Of a stretch of 64,000 bases of DNA, positions 1 through 8,288 are shown in pieces. Location: assembly GCF_019430905.1 (NCBI RefSeq), contig NZ_JAHYCA010000003.1:124001-188000 (forward strand), given 5' to 3'. Under the pieces are notes generated by a model. That model was not told where the DNA came from and searched no databases. It saw only the letters and a list, made by a program, of their open reading frames with translations. The first letter of the stretch is position 1. Each line of letters opens with the position of its first letter. Origin of the DNA: Billgrantia antri. GTDB taxonomy: Bacteria; Pseudomonadota; Gammaproteobacteria; Pseudomonadales; Halomonadaceae. The translations under genes were made by a program, and so were the position numbers.

Positions 1-705
1 GCTACCGCGCAGATCGTCTATCGCCGCGAACTCGCCCTGCTCCAGGCGGTAAATGGCCAGCGCCTGGATCAACCGCTCTTGCACCCTGGCATCCGGCTCC
101 TCCTCGATCACCTTGGCCAGGGGGCCGGCCAGGTCGCCATCGACCTCGCCCAGCAGGCGCTCGGCCGAAGCGCGACGCAACCCGACATCGGCAGCATAGA
201 GATCGACCACTGCGATGGCACTGCGCAGCTGGTTGCGCAGCGCGTTGTTGATGCCTATTCGCTCCAGGTCACGGCGCGACATCTCGCCCAACGCCTCGCC
301 GGTCAGTGCGTCCTCGACCGGCCACTGGCGGCCCGAGTTGTCGAGCGCGACCACGAAGCGACCGTCGTCGGTGCGCTGCAGGCGGCCATCGAGCAAGGCT
401 TGGAGCCAATCCCGTGCGCGGGGGTCGTCGCTGCGCACGATGGCCTCGATGGCTTCGCCCTTGGCGGAAAACGACGACACGTCCAGCGCCTCGAGAAGCG
501 CCTGTGCCGCTGTATCGTCGGCCGCTTCAGCCTCCTGCGCGGAGACGGGAGCGGTCAATGTAAGGCCAAGCACGAATGCGAGGGCCAGAACGAGAACCAT
601 CAGCCACGAGCCCCTCGTTGCAGCGTGCATGGGCTCGCTGTCTTCGGCAGCGCTGCCGGCCCTCGCCCCGACCGCCGCTGGCCCGGGCATGGGGGGATAT
701 CGCAT
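1..705 (-). CDS. urtB: Urea ABC transporter permease UrtB, N-terminal part (cut by window edge)
   Basis: Reading the minus strand gives 235 codons before the window ends. UrtB is an inner-membrane permease of the UrtABCDE high-affinity urea importer; unlike other branched-chain type permeases it carries a long soluble N-terminal region, and only that region is visible here. A hydrophobic segment ending near Ala-Pro-Val-Ser-Ala looks like an export signal, followed by helical, repeat-like sequence. I chose the ATG at 705 because GAGGAA sits about 8 nt upstream; an in-frame ATG at 630 would place the signal closer to the N-terminus and remains possible. It lies 70 nt behind urtA, with a hairpin between them. 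The transmembrane part lies outside the window, so the name rests on the adjacent urtA and the family-typical extension. Confidence 0.8.
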   Translation of the reverse strand, partial: MRYPPMPGPAAVGARAGSAAEDSEPMHAATRGSWLMVLVLALAFVLGLTLTAPVSAQEAEAADDTAAQALLEALDVSSFSAKGEAIEAIVRSDDPRARDWLQALLDGRLQRTDDGRFVVALDNSGRQWPVEDALTGEALGEMSRRDLERIGINNALRNQLRSAIAVVDLYAADVGLRRASAERLLGEVDGDLAGPLAKVIEEEPDARVQERLIQALAIYRLEQGEFAAIDDLRGS

Positions 706-741
706 TAGGGAATTCCTCGGGATCGGTAGAGAAGGCGCGCT

Positions 742-764
742 CCCCCGCTGCATGGCAGCGGGGG
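742..764 (-). terminator. Hairpin between urtA and urtB (attenuator-like)
   Basis: A perfect 9-bp stem (CCCCCGCTG / CAGCGGGGG) with a 5-nt loop lies between the urtA stop and the urtB start. No T-run follows on the minus strand. Such hairpins often raise the amount of binding protein over permease by partial termination or by protecting the 3' end of the mRNA; that role is inferred. Confidence 0.5.
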
Positions 765-775
765 CTATGCAGTTC

Positions 776-2122
776 TTACTCGGCAAGTGCCGCCTCGGCC
801 TCTTCGGCGGCGGTGCTTCCGCCGCAGCTGCCGCTGGCCACGTTGAAGTTGCCGCACTCCATGGGCTTGCGCCAGTCGGAGATCAGGTCACGCGAGCCGG
901 GCAGGTAGTCGGACCAGGCATCGCCTGCCACGGTGGAGGGGGTCTGCCAGACGATGTCGAACTGGCCGTTGTCCTGCACCTCGCCGATCAGCACCGGCTT
1001 GGTGATGTGATGGTTGGGCATCATCGCCGCATAGCCGCCGGTCAGATTGGGCACGGTCACGCCGATGATGGCGTCCTTGACCGCATCGACCTCGGTGGTG
1101 CCGGCCTTGCGCACCGCCTCGGCCCACATGTTGAAGCCGATGTAGTGCGCTTCCATGGGGTCGTTGGTTACCGCTTCCTCATCGCCGGTGTAGTCGATCC
1201 AGGCGTCGATGAAGTCGTAGTTGGCATCGCTATCCACGCTCATGAAGTAGTTCCATGCCGCCAGGTGACCGACCAGCGGGCCGGTATCGATGCCGGAGAG
1301 TTCCTGCTCTCCCACCGAAAAGGCAATGACCGGAATGTCTGCGGCATCGATGCCCTGGTTGGCCAGCTCGCGATAGAACGGCACGTTGGCATCACCGTTG
1401 ATAGTCGATATCACCGCGGTCTTCTTGCCCTCGCTGCCGAAGCGGCGCACCTCGGCGACGATGTTCTGCCAGTCGGAGTGACCGAATGGCGTGTAGTTGA
1501 TCATGATGTCCTCGTCGGCGATGCCGTGCTCCTCCTTGAGGAAGGCTTCGAGGATACGATTGGTCGTGCGTGGGTAGACGTAATCGGTGCCGAGGAGTGC
1601 GAAGCGTTCCACGCCCACTTCGTTGAGCAGATACTCCACCGCCGGTATGGCCTGTTGGTTGGGCGCCGCGCCGGTGTAGAAGACGTTCTCGGATGACTCC
1701 TCGCCCTCGTACTGCACCGGATAGAACAGCAGGCCATTGAGCTCCTCGAATACCGGCAGCACGGCCTTGCGCGACACCGAGGTCCAGTTGCCGAAGACCA
1801 CGTCCACCTCATGCTGCTCGAGCAGCTCACGGGCACGCTCTGCGAACAGCGGCCAGTTGGAGGCCGGGTCGACCACCACCGCCTCGAGCTGACGTCCCAG
1901 CAGACCGCCCTGCTCGTTCTGCTGCGCGATCAGCATCTCGACGGTGTCCTTGAGGGTCGATTCGCTGATCGCCATGGTGCCGGACAGCGAGTGCAGGATC
2001 CCCACCTTGATGGGCTCTTGCTGGGCCACGGCGTGGCTGGCGAAGCCAAGGGTGGCAACCGACAGCAGCGCTGCGGCGGTGGAACGAAGTGGATAAGGCA
2101 TGATGCGACGGGAAGCGTTCAC
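776..2122 (-). CDS. urtA: Urea ABC transporter substrate-binding protein UrtA
   Basis: The 448-residue product is the periplasmic receptor of the urea ABC importer. A Sec-type signal ends near Ala-Val-Ala-Gln around residue 34. The mature part starts with IKVGILHSLSGTMAISE, typical of the UrtA/AmiC branch of branched-chain receptors, and contains FGNWTSVSRKAVLPVFE and the LLFYPVQYEGEE segment characteristic of UrtA. Length is usual for the family. The start is a GTG with AAGGAGG about 5 nt upstream; a downstream ATG (residue 8) is less well placed. It heads the operon with urtB downstream and has a sigma-54 type promoter 90 nt upstream, consistent with nitrogen control. Confidence 0.93.
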   Translation of the reverse strand: MNASRRIMPYPLRSTAAALLSVATLGFASHAVAQQEPIKVGILHSLSGTMAISESTLKDTVEMLIAQQNEQGGLLGRQLEAVVVDPASNWPLFAERARELLEQHEVDVVFGNWTSVSRKAVLPVFEELNGLLFYPVQYEGEESSENVFYTGAAPNQQAIPAVEYLLNEVGVERFALLGTDYVYPRTTNRILEAFLKEEHGIADEDIMINYTPFGHSDWQNIVAEVRRFGSEGKKTAVISTINGDANVPFYRELANQGIDAADIPVIAFSVGEQELSGIDTGPLVGHLAAWNYFMSVDSDANYDFIDAWIDYTGDEEAVTNDPMEAHYIGFNMWAEAVRKAGTTEVDAVKDAIIGVTVPNLTGGYAAMMPNHHITKPVLIGEVQDNGQFDIVWQTPSTVAGDAWSDYLPGSRDLISDWRKPMECGNFNVASGSCGGSTAAEEAEAALAE

Positions 2123-2212
2123 TCGAACCTCCTTGCGCCCTCCTGCGGGAGGGACTTGTTGTTAAGTTCATGCACGACCGGTAGTGGCCGTGCAGCACTA
2201 GGCTTCCTGCCC

Positions 2213-2229
2213 ATGCAACGCTTGCGCCA
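2213..2229 (-). promoter_or_regulatory. Sigma-54 type promoter of the urt operon
   Basis: The minus strand reads TGGCGC, 5 nt, TTGCAT. The GG and GC dinucleotides are exactly 12 nt apart, as required for the -24/-12 elements, and the -12 element is a full match. Predicted transcription starts near 2202, giving an 80-nt leader to the GTG of urtA. Urea uptake operons are commonly NtrC/sigma-54 controlled; NtrC sites were not identified. Confidence 0.7.
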
Positions 2230-2408
2230 TCGTGCGACATAATCCGAAGAATGCTTTTCCTACAATCGATTACGCTTGGCTTGCTCGTGCGGTCATCCGC
2301 CTGGCGCACCGTAGCCGTGCATGGAAAGAAACGAGGTTGCGCTGCTAAGGAACGCCTGCACCGCTCGCAGGCACCAAGCCAGTGCATGCCGCCTCCCTGA
2401 ACGCAAAC

Positions 2409-2434
2409 AGGGGCGCCGATCGCTCGGCGCCCCT
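2409..2434 (-). terminator. Terminator hairpin after tctA
   Basis: An 11-bp stem (GGGCGCCGA core, tetraloop TCGC) lies 54 nt beyond the tctA stop on the minus strand, followed by CTGTTTGCGTT, a modest T-rich tail. It most likely ends the tctCBA transcript before the urtA promoter. The rest of the 2123-2487 gap holds the urtA leader and promoter. Confidence 0.65.
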
Positions 2435-2487
2435 GGTGACGGTTGGATACTGGCCCGGTCATCTCTTCCCGGGACGACACCTAGGTC

Positions 2488-4020
2488 TCAATCGCCCTCC
2501 GGATTGCCAGCCGCAGCGGCGGTCGTCACCTTCATGCGGCGACGCAGGATGGGCCCGACGATATAGGGCAGGATCAGGCCCAGGCCGGCGAACACCCACA
2601 GCCCGATGGCCAGGCCGCTTCCCCACAGGATGCTCCAGTCGCCGTCGGAAATGCCCATGGCGTGACTGAGGTTCTTCTCCATCTCCGGTCCCAGCAGCAG
2701 GCCGAGGATGATCGGCACCAGCGGAATATCCAACTTGCGCAGTACATAGCCGGCAACCCCGAAGGCCACCATGAAGTAGAGGTCGAAAGTGGTATTGCTG
2801 ATCGAGTAGATACCCACGAAGGCGATCATCGTCACGCATGGCAGCAGGAACATCGGCGGCACCGACAACAGCTTGACGAAGATGCCCACCAGCGGGATGT
2901 TGAGTATCAGCAGCAGGAAGTTGCCGATCAGAAGTGCCGCGATCACGCCCCAGACGATGTCGGCGTTCTGAGTGAACATCAACGGCCCGGGGGTGATATT
3001 GAGCGAGATCAGCAGCGCCAGCAGCACCGCGGTAGTGCCGCTTCCCGGCACGCCCAGCGTCAGCATGGGCACCAGGGCACCGCTCGAGGCACCGTTATTG
3101 CCAGCCTCGGGGCCGGCCACACCGCGCGGGTCGCCCTCGCCGAAGTAGCCTTTCTTGCCCACTGCCTTTTTCTCCAGCGTATAGCCGATGAAGCTGCCCA
3201 GCGAGGCCCCGGCACCGGGCAGCACACCCGCAATGAAGCCGAGGACGCCGCCTCGCAGGCTCGACGGCAGGATGTTGCGAATGTCGGCCCAGGAGAGCTT
3301 GAGCTTATTGACGACCATCTTTGCCTTGCCGCCGCCGGCTCGCTCCTCGATGAAGAAAAGCAGCTCGGAAATGGCGAACAACCCGACGATGGCGATGATG
3401 AAGTCGATGCCCTCGTAAAGCTCCAGGGTGCCGAAGGTATAGCGCTGCACGCCGGTACTGTCGATACCCACGGTGGCCACCATCAGCCCGAGGCAGGCCG
3501 CCACCACCGTCTTGACGGGGTTCTTGCCGGTGATGCCGCCCAGCGTGGCAAAGGCCAGCAGGAACAACGCGAAGTACTCGGCGGGCCCGAAGGTCAGGGC
3601 GAAGCGCGCCAGCACCGGCGCGAGCAGAATCAGGCCCACGGTGGCAACCAGACTGCCAATGAAGGAGGCGATAGCGGAGATCGCCAGCGCCTCGGCGGCC
3701 TTGCCCTGCTGGGCCATGGGGTAGCCGTCGAGACAGGTCATCATGGCCGGCTCGTCGCCGGGAATATTGAGCAGAATCGACGAGATGCGCCCGCCGTACA
3801 TGGCCCCGGCGTAGACCGCCGTAAGCATGATCAACGCGGTTTCCGGGGCCAGTCCCAGAGAGAAGGCCAGCGGTATCAGTATGGCCACGCCATTGGCCGG
3901 TCCCAGGCCAGGCAGCGCACCGATCAGGGTACCGAGAAAGGCGCCCAGCAGGGCGAACATCAGGTTGTGCGGGGCGAGCGCCACCCCGAAGCCATCGATC
4001 AGAAAGCCAAGGGTTTCCAT
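2488..4020 (-). CDS. tctA: Tripartite tricarboxylate transporter large membrane subunit TctA
   Basis: This 510-residue polytopic protein is the transport channel of a TTT family carrier (TctABC), which imports di- or tricarboxylates using an ion gradient and a periplasmic receptor. The N-terminal signature GTLIGALPGLGPANGVAILIP and the segment AMYGGRISSILLNIPGDEP are diagnostic of TctA. About 11-12 hydrophobic segments are visible and length is typical. The start ATG overlaps the tctB stop by one base (TGATG), indicating translational coupling. The substrate cannot be read from the sequence; citrate-like carboxylates are the family norm. Confidence 0.93.
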   Translation of the reverse strand: METLGFLIDGFGVALAPHNLMFALLGAFLGTLIGALPGLGPANGVAILIPLAFSLGLAPETALIMLTAVYAGAMYGGRISSILLNIPGDEPAMMTCLDGYPMAQQGKAAEALAISAIASFIGSLVATVGLILLAPVLARFALTFGPAEYFALFLLAFATLGGITGKNPVKTVVAACLGLMVATVGIDSTGVQRYTFGTLELYEGIDFIIAIVGLFAISELLFFIEERAGGGKAKMVVNKLKLSWADIRNILPSSLRGGVLGFIAGVLPGAGASLGSFIGYTLEKKAVGKKGYFGEGDPRGVAGPEAGNNGASSGALVPMLTLGVPGSGTTAVLLALLISLNITPGPLMFTQNADIVWGVIAALLIGNFLLLILNIPLVGIFVKLLSVPPMFLLPCVTMIAFVGIYSISNTTFDLYFMVAFGVAGYVLRKLDIPLVPIILGLLLGPEMEKNLSHAMGISDGDWSILWGSGLAIGLWVFAGLGLILPYIVGPILRRRMKVTTAAAAGNPEGD

Positions 4021-4472
4021 CAGCTCACCTCCAGAAACGAGAGCAGGCCCAGCGGCAGCGCGAGATCAAGAGCGAAGCTGAACAGCAGGAAGACCACCAC
4101 GCCCGCTACCGCTCCGACCAGATAGGCACGCAGTGGCGCGGCGCCCATGCGCCAGCACAGGGTACCGACAGCCAGCGTGGTGCTGATGATGAAGCCCAGT
4201 GGCTCGAGCAGCATGGCATAGAGCACTAGCACGATCACGGCGACGATCAGCTCGATGCCGGTACGGCTCCAGGGCCAGGCGTTATCCGGGTCGGGTCGCA
4301 CGATCAGGTAGAGGCTCGAAAGCCCCAGCACCACGGCCAACAATGTAGGAAAGGTATCGGGCCCGATCGACTCGGACCCACCGAACGGTTCGGGAAACTG
4401 GCTGGCGCCCCAGCCGTACGCGACGGCCAGGACGATCAGCAGAATACCGAAAATACGGTCGTTAAATGCCAT
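4020..4472 (-). CDS. tctB: Tripartite tricarboxylate transporter small membrane subunit TctB
   Basis: The 150-residue protein has four hydrophobic segments (an N-terminal one, then residues near 40, 75-110 and 120-145), the architecture of TctB. TctB is poorly conserved, so assignment relies on size, topology and its place between tctC and tctA. Its start overlaps the tctC stop by one base (TAATG) and its stop overlaps the tctA start by one base. Confidence 0.88.
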   Translation of the reverse strand: MAFNDRIFGILLIVLAVAYGWGASQFPEPFGGSESIGPDTFPTLLAVVLGLSSLYLIVRPDPDNAWPWSRTGIELIVAVIVLVLYAMLLEPLGFIISTTLAVGTLCWRMGAAPLRAYLVGAVAGVVVFLLFSFALDLALPLGLLSFLEVS

Positions 4473-5458
4473 TACTGAATCAACCCGATGTCCTTGGAAA
4501 GCGTCTCGATGTCGTCAATCTGGTTCTTGACGAATGTCTCGAACTCACCGGCGCTCATATGGAACGGCATCAGACCGTTGTTGGTCATGATGTCCTGCCA
4601 CTCCTGGCTCGCATAGATGGTATCCATGGCATCGACCCAGTACTGCTTGGCCTCGTCGGAGATGTCGGCCGGCATGTAGAAGCCACGCCAGTTTGGCCCG
4701 ACGGCCTCGATACCCTGCTCCTTGGCGGTGGGAATGTCGGAGAAATCTCCGGGCAGACGCTCGTCTGACAGCACTGCTAGCACGCGCAGGTCGCCGGATT
4801 CCATGAAGCCCTGCGCCTCGCTGATGTCGCCGGTGAACGCATCCACATGCCCGCCGACGACCTGGGTCATGGCCTCGCCACCGTTGTTGTAGGAGAGATA
4901 GGGAATGCGCGGCAACTCGTCGACACCGGCCGCATCCGCCGCGATCAATACCTTGAGGTGGTCCCAGCCGCCCTTGGCGCTGCCGCCGGCAAACTTGACG
5001 CTACGCGGGTCTTCCTTGAGCGCCTCCATCAGCTCGGGCAGGTCGTCATAGTCGGAGTCGGCGGCCACGGCGATCACGCCATAGTCGGCACCCAGCGCTC
5101 CGATCCAATTGACCATGTCGGCGGTCATGCCCGGAAACTGGCCTTGGGCCAGGCGAGTGGTGGTGGCGGTGGAAGCCGCGACCAGCAGTTGTTCGTCACC
5201 GGCGCGCTTGGACACGGTATGGGCGAAAGCCACACCGCCGCCGGCACCCGCCATGTTCACGGTCTGCACGCTGCGCGGTACCAGGTTCAGCTCTTCCAGT
5301 ACGTTGCCCACGCTGCGGCAGGTGAAATCCCAGCCGCCGCCCGGGTCGGCCGGGGCGAGACATTCCACCTTACCCTGCGGCTCGAAAGCCATGGCGCTGC
5401 CCGCGCTCAGTGTGAAAGCGGCAATGGCGATGAGTTTGAGTGGCGTTTTCGTGGACAT
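4472..5458 (-). CDS. tctC: Tripartite tricarboxylate transporter receptor TctC
   Basis: This 328-residue periplasmic protein has a signal peptide ending at SAMA near residue 24. The mature protein begins FEPQGKVECLAPADPGGGWD, where the PADPGGGWD motif marks the Bug/TctC receptor family; PRIPYLSYNNGGEAMTQVVGGHVD is a further family segment. GGAGGG lies about 6 nt before the ATG. It is the first gene of tctCBA and faces the regulator operon starting at 5648, so the 190-nt spacer must hold both promoters. Confidence 0.92.
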   Translation of the reverse strand: MSTKTPLKLIAIAAFTLSAGSAMAFEPQGKVECLAPADPGGGWDFTCRSVGNVLEELNLVPRSVQTVNMAGAGGGVAFAHTVSKRAGDEQLLVAASTATTTRLAQGQFPGMTADMVNWIGALGADYGVIAVAADSDYDDLPELMEALKEDPRSVKFAGGSAKGGWDHLKVLIAADAAGVDELPRIPYLSYNNGGEAMTQVVGGHVDAFTGDISEAQGFMESGDLRVLAVLSDERLPGDFSDIPTAKEQGIEAVGPNWRGFYMPADISDEAKQYWVDAMDTIYASQEWQDIMTNNGLMPFHMSAGEFETFVKNQIDDIETLSKDIGLIQ

Positions 5459-5519
5459 TGTTGTTGTCCCTCCGGTCTTGGCGTGTTGTGAAATGTGACT
5501 TGCGGTCTTTCATCGGCTA

Positions 5520-5550
5520 CCTTACAATTCTGTAAGGCAGAACAACGTTC
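5520..5550. promoter_or_regulatory. Two inverted repeats in the tctC / regulator divergent spacer
   Basis: CCTTACA-ATTC-TGTAAGG (5520-5537) is a perfect 7-bp inverted repeat, and GAAC-AAC-GTTC (5540-5550) is a second, smaller palindrome directly beside it. They sit between the divergent tctC and IclR-like genes. The first resembles a dimer operator. Which regulator binds (IclR-like protein or the OmpR-type response regulator) is unknown. Confidence 0.5.
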
Positions 5551-5647
5551 TTCAGGATAGAAATTAGGCGTGCCGAAAGGCAGCGTCAATGCATCGGGTC
5601 GCAATTGCGACCAAAGTTCAATGCCTCCAGACTCAGGAGACCATGGC

Positions 5648-6259
5648 ATGGCCCAGGATCGCGTCGAGGCCGTCGAGCGCGCACTGACCGTGCTGGAAGC
5701 GTTCGATGCCGATCAGGAAGCCTTCACCCTGGCTGAACTCGCCCAGGCGACGGGCTATTACAAGAGCACCCTGCTGCGATTGCTGGGTTCCCTGGCTCGT
5801 TTCGATTACGTGCAGCGCAGCCATGATGGGCGCTGGAGCCTGGGCAGCGCACCGCTTCGCCTGGCACGTCGCCATCCCCCCAGCCGACACCTGACCGCAC
5901 GCATACAGCCACTGCTGGACCGACTGGCCGCCAAGACCGGTGAGACCGCCGCCCTGCTCGAGAATCATGGACACCACGTCGAATGCCGACTGGTCGCCCT
6001 GCCCGATGCCGCCCTGCGCCACGAACTGCGGCCAGGAAGTCAGTGGCCGCTGGTCGCAGGCGACGACCCTCGCCCCGAACTGCCTGGCGGCGACATGCTG
6101 CTGCACGCCCTGCCCAGCGCGCCCGGCGAACCCAAGCGCTGGCTGACTCTCTCCGGCCCGACGAGCCGTCTCGACGCACGTAGCGAGGCCGCACTGAAAG
6201 CGGCGCTGAACGAATTGACGACCGTGGGTAACGAGGGAGAGACGGAGGCCATGACATGA
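5648..6259 (+). CDS. IclR-family-like transcriptional regulator
   Basis: The 203-residue product begins MAQDRVEAVERALTVLEAF and continues with a winged helix-turn-helix (TLAELAQATGYYKSTLLRLLGSL, residues about 30-53), as in IclR proteins. The C-terminal effector part (about residues 75-200) is shorter than the usual 180 residues and ends early, so ligand binding may be reduced. I chose the ATG at 5648 because AGGAG precedes it by 8 nt and it matches the usual IclR N-terminus; the frame is open further upstream. It overlaps the next gene by ATGA and heads a four-gene operon with a two-component system. An IclR gene co-transcribed with a tctDE-like pair is unusual. Confidence 0.82.
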   Translation: MAQDRVEAVERALTVLEAFDADQEAFTLAELAQATGYYKSTLLRLLGSLARFDYVQRSHDGRWSLGSAPLRLARRHPPSRHLTARIQPLLDRLAAKTGETAALLENHGHHVECRLVALPDAALRHELRPGSQWPLVAGDDPRPELPGGDMLLHALPSAPGEPKRWLTLSGPTSRLDARSEAALKAALNELTTVGNEGETEAMT

Positions 6260-6918
6260 ACCTGCTGCTCGTCGAGGATGACCGCCTGCTGGCCGAGACC
6301 CTCCAGGACGCCCTCGCCCTGGAGGGTTACGTGGTGACGCATCTGGCCGACGGTGACGCTGCCCGCCGACACCTGGAGAACCCGCAGCACGGCCACGCCC
6401 TGGTCCTGCTCGACCTCAACCTGCCCGGCGCCAGCGGCCTCGATGTGCTCGAGACGTTGCGGCGCCTCGACCGCGACACGCCGGTTCTGATACTCACTGC
6501 CCGAGGCGCGGTGGAGGATCGCGTGCGGGGGCTCGACCTGGGCGCCGACGACTACCTGGCCAAGCCCTTCTCGCTGGAAGAACTCGAGGCCCGCGTGCGT
6601 GCGCTGCTGAGACGGCGGGCCAGGGGACAGGAGCTGCGTGTCGGGGCGCTGCATTTCGACGGTCTGGCACAGCGCTTTACCCTCGCCGGCGAGGCACTGG
6701 CCCTGCCGCCCCGCGAGCAGCGACTGCTCGGCTGCCTGATGCGTCACGCCGGCGAACCCGTCGACAAGGCACGCCTCGCCGACGAAGCCTTCCAGGGCGA
6801 ACCCATGGGCGACAATGCCATCGAGGTCTACGTGCATCGGCTGCGCAAGCGGCTGGACGGCAGCGACGTCGCCCTGCGCACGGTACGCGGGCTCGGCTAC
6901 CTGCTGGAGGCAACGTGA
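6256..6918 (+). CDS. tctD: OmpR/TctD-type response regulator
   Basis: This 220-residue regulator has a receiver domain (MNLLLVEDDRLLAETL, acidic pair Asp8-Asp9, phospho-acceptor Asp53 in LLDLNLPG, conserved Lys in LAKPF) followed by a winged-helix DNA-binding domain ending VHRLRKRLDGSDVALRTVRGLGYLL. Length is normal for the family. It overlaps the upstream IclR-like gene by 4 nt and the kinase by GTGA. Divergence from tctCBA suggests it controls uptake of that carboxylate, as TctD does elsewhere; inferred. Confidence 0.88.
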   Translation: MNLLLVEDDRLLAETLQDALALEGYVVTHLADGDAARRHLENPQHGHALVLLDLNLPGASGLDVLETLRRLDRDTPVLILTARGAVEDRVRGLDLGADDYLAKPFSLEELEARVRALLRRRARGQELRVGALHFDGLAQRFTLAGEALALPPREQRLLGCLMRHAGEPVDKARLADEAFQGEPMGDNAIEVYVHRLRKRLDGSDVALRTVRGLGYLLEAT

Positions 6919-8288
6919 AGCGCGGCGACAGCCTCTACCGCAGGCTGCTGGCCTGGCTACTGCTGCCGCTGCTGGCACTGGGCGGCCTGATGGTATTCCA
7001 GGCGTGGGTGGACGCGCGCCATACCGCCGACCGCGCCTTCGACCGATTGCTCGAGGCCGCCAGCCTGGCGATCGCCGAACAGGTCCAGTGGCAGGACGAC
7101 CGGCTGTGGCTCGACCTGCCTCCGGCAGCCCTGGATATGCTCGCCACCGACGCCGAGGAGCGCGTCTTCTACAGCCTGGTGGATCGGGATGGACGCTTTA
7201 TCACCGGCAATGCCGAGCTGCCCGGCGACGAGAGAGGCGACAGCGAGAGCGGCGACACCCTGCTCTATCGCAACGTCGAATGGCAAGGCATGACGCTCCG
7301 CCAGGGCGTGCGCCGTTCCCGCCTGGAGGACTGGCGCCTCAGGGAGCGCTTCGAGATCCGCGTGGCACACAGTCGCGAGGGTCGCGACGCGCTGACCCAC
7401 GAGCTGCTGCGTGCCAATCTCGCCTACATCCTCGCCATGGCTCTGGTCGCCGTGGTGGTCTTGCTGGTGGCGATCCGCTCGGCACTGCGACCGTTGACGC
7501 GACTGAGGCGCGCCATTCGTGCCCGTGACCCGCGCACCCTGGCTCCCCTCGACCTGCCGCTGCCCCGCGAGCTGGCCGAGCTTCGCGAAACCCTGAACGA
7601 ATTGCTGGCGCGTATGCGCCGGGTACGCGCCAACCAGGAACGCTTCATCGGCGACGCCTCGCACCAGCTGCGCACCCCGCTGGCAGGGCTCTCGGCCCGC
7701 GCCGAACTGGCCCTGCGCCACGACGACCCCGCCCGCTGGCGCGATGCCCTGAGCGCCATGCAGGCAACCAGCGCCCGCACCGCGCGGCTGGCCATGCAGC
7801 TGTTGTCGCTGACGCGTCTCGACAATCCCGAGTACCGCCCCGAACTGACGCCGCTGGATCTCAACGACCTCGCCCGCCAGGCGGTGCGCGACCATTGGGC
7901 CGGCTGCCATCGTCAAGGCATCGACCTCGGCGTGGAGTGTGCCTCACGGCCCGTCCGGATCCAGGGCATCGACTGGCAACTGCAGGAGGCGCTGAACAAC
8001 CTGATCGACAATGCTTGTCGCTACGGTGGCCGGCGTATCACGTTGCGCACCCATGCCCGGCCACCCTTTCTGGAAGTCGAGGACGACGGCCCGGGCATCC
8101 CCGAATCGCGCCGCTTGCTGGTGCTGCGTCCCTTCCACCGTGGCGAGGAAGGCGGTGAAGGATCCGGACTCGGCCTGGCCATCGTCGACAGCATTGCCCG
8201 CGCCCACGGCGCACGGCTCGAGCTGACCCAGGGCACGGACGGGCAGGGGCTCATCGTACGCTTGCGCTTCGGCGAGGAGAGCCCATGA
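6915..8288 (+). CDS. tctE: TctE-type sensor histidine kinase
   Basis: The 457-residue membrane kinase starts with GTG (GGAGG 5 nt upstream, overlapping the response regulator stop). It has an N-terminal membrane helix (residues about 14-32), a periplasmic region to about 165, a second membrane helix (NLAYILAMALVAVVVLLVA), then the H box FIGDASHQLRTPLAGL, the N box ALNNLIDNACRYGG, G1 DDGPGIP and G2 GSGLGLAIV. All catalytic motifs look intact. It overlaps the next gene, a periplasmic binding protein, by ATGA, which suggests that protein may act with the sensor. Confidence 0.87.
   Translation: MKRGDSLYRRLLAWLLLPLLALGGLMVFQAWVDARHTADRAFDRLLEAASLAIAEQVQWQDDRLWLDLPPAALDMLATDAEERVFYSLVDRDGRFITGNAELPGDERGDSESGDTLLYRNVEWQGMTLRQGVRRSRLEDWRLRERFEIRVAHSREGRDALTHELLRANLAYILAMALVAVVVLLVAIRSALRPLTRLRRAIRARDPRTLAPLDLPLPRELAELRETLNELLARMRRVRANQERFIGDASHQLRTPLAGLSARAELALRHDDPARWRDALSAMQATSARTARLAMQLLSLTRLDNPEYRPELTPLDLNDLARQAVRDHWAGCHRQGIDLGVECASRPVRIQGIDWQLQEALNNLIDNACRYGGRRITLRTHARPPFLEVEDDGPGIPESRRLLVLRPFHRGEEGGEGSGLGLAIVDSIARAHGARLELTQGTDGQGLIVRLRFGEESP

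Noticed and set aside
215..1696. A 493-codon plus-strand open frame opposite urtB and urtA
   Set aside because: Composition is that of an antisense frame, and urtA/urtB are unmistakable on the minus strand.
2662..4125. A 487-codon plus-strand open frame opposite tctA/tctB
   Set aside because: The product is Gln/His/Arg-rich and featureless; tctA and tctB on the other strand have clear family motifs.
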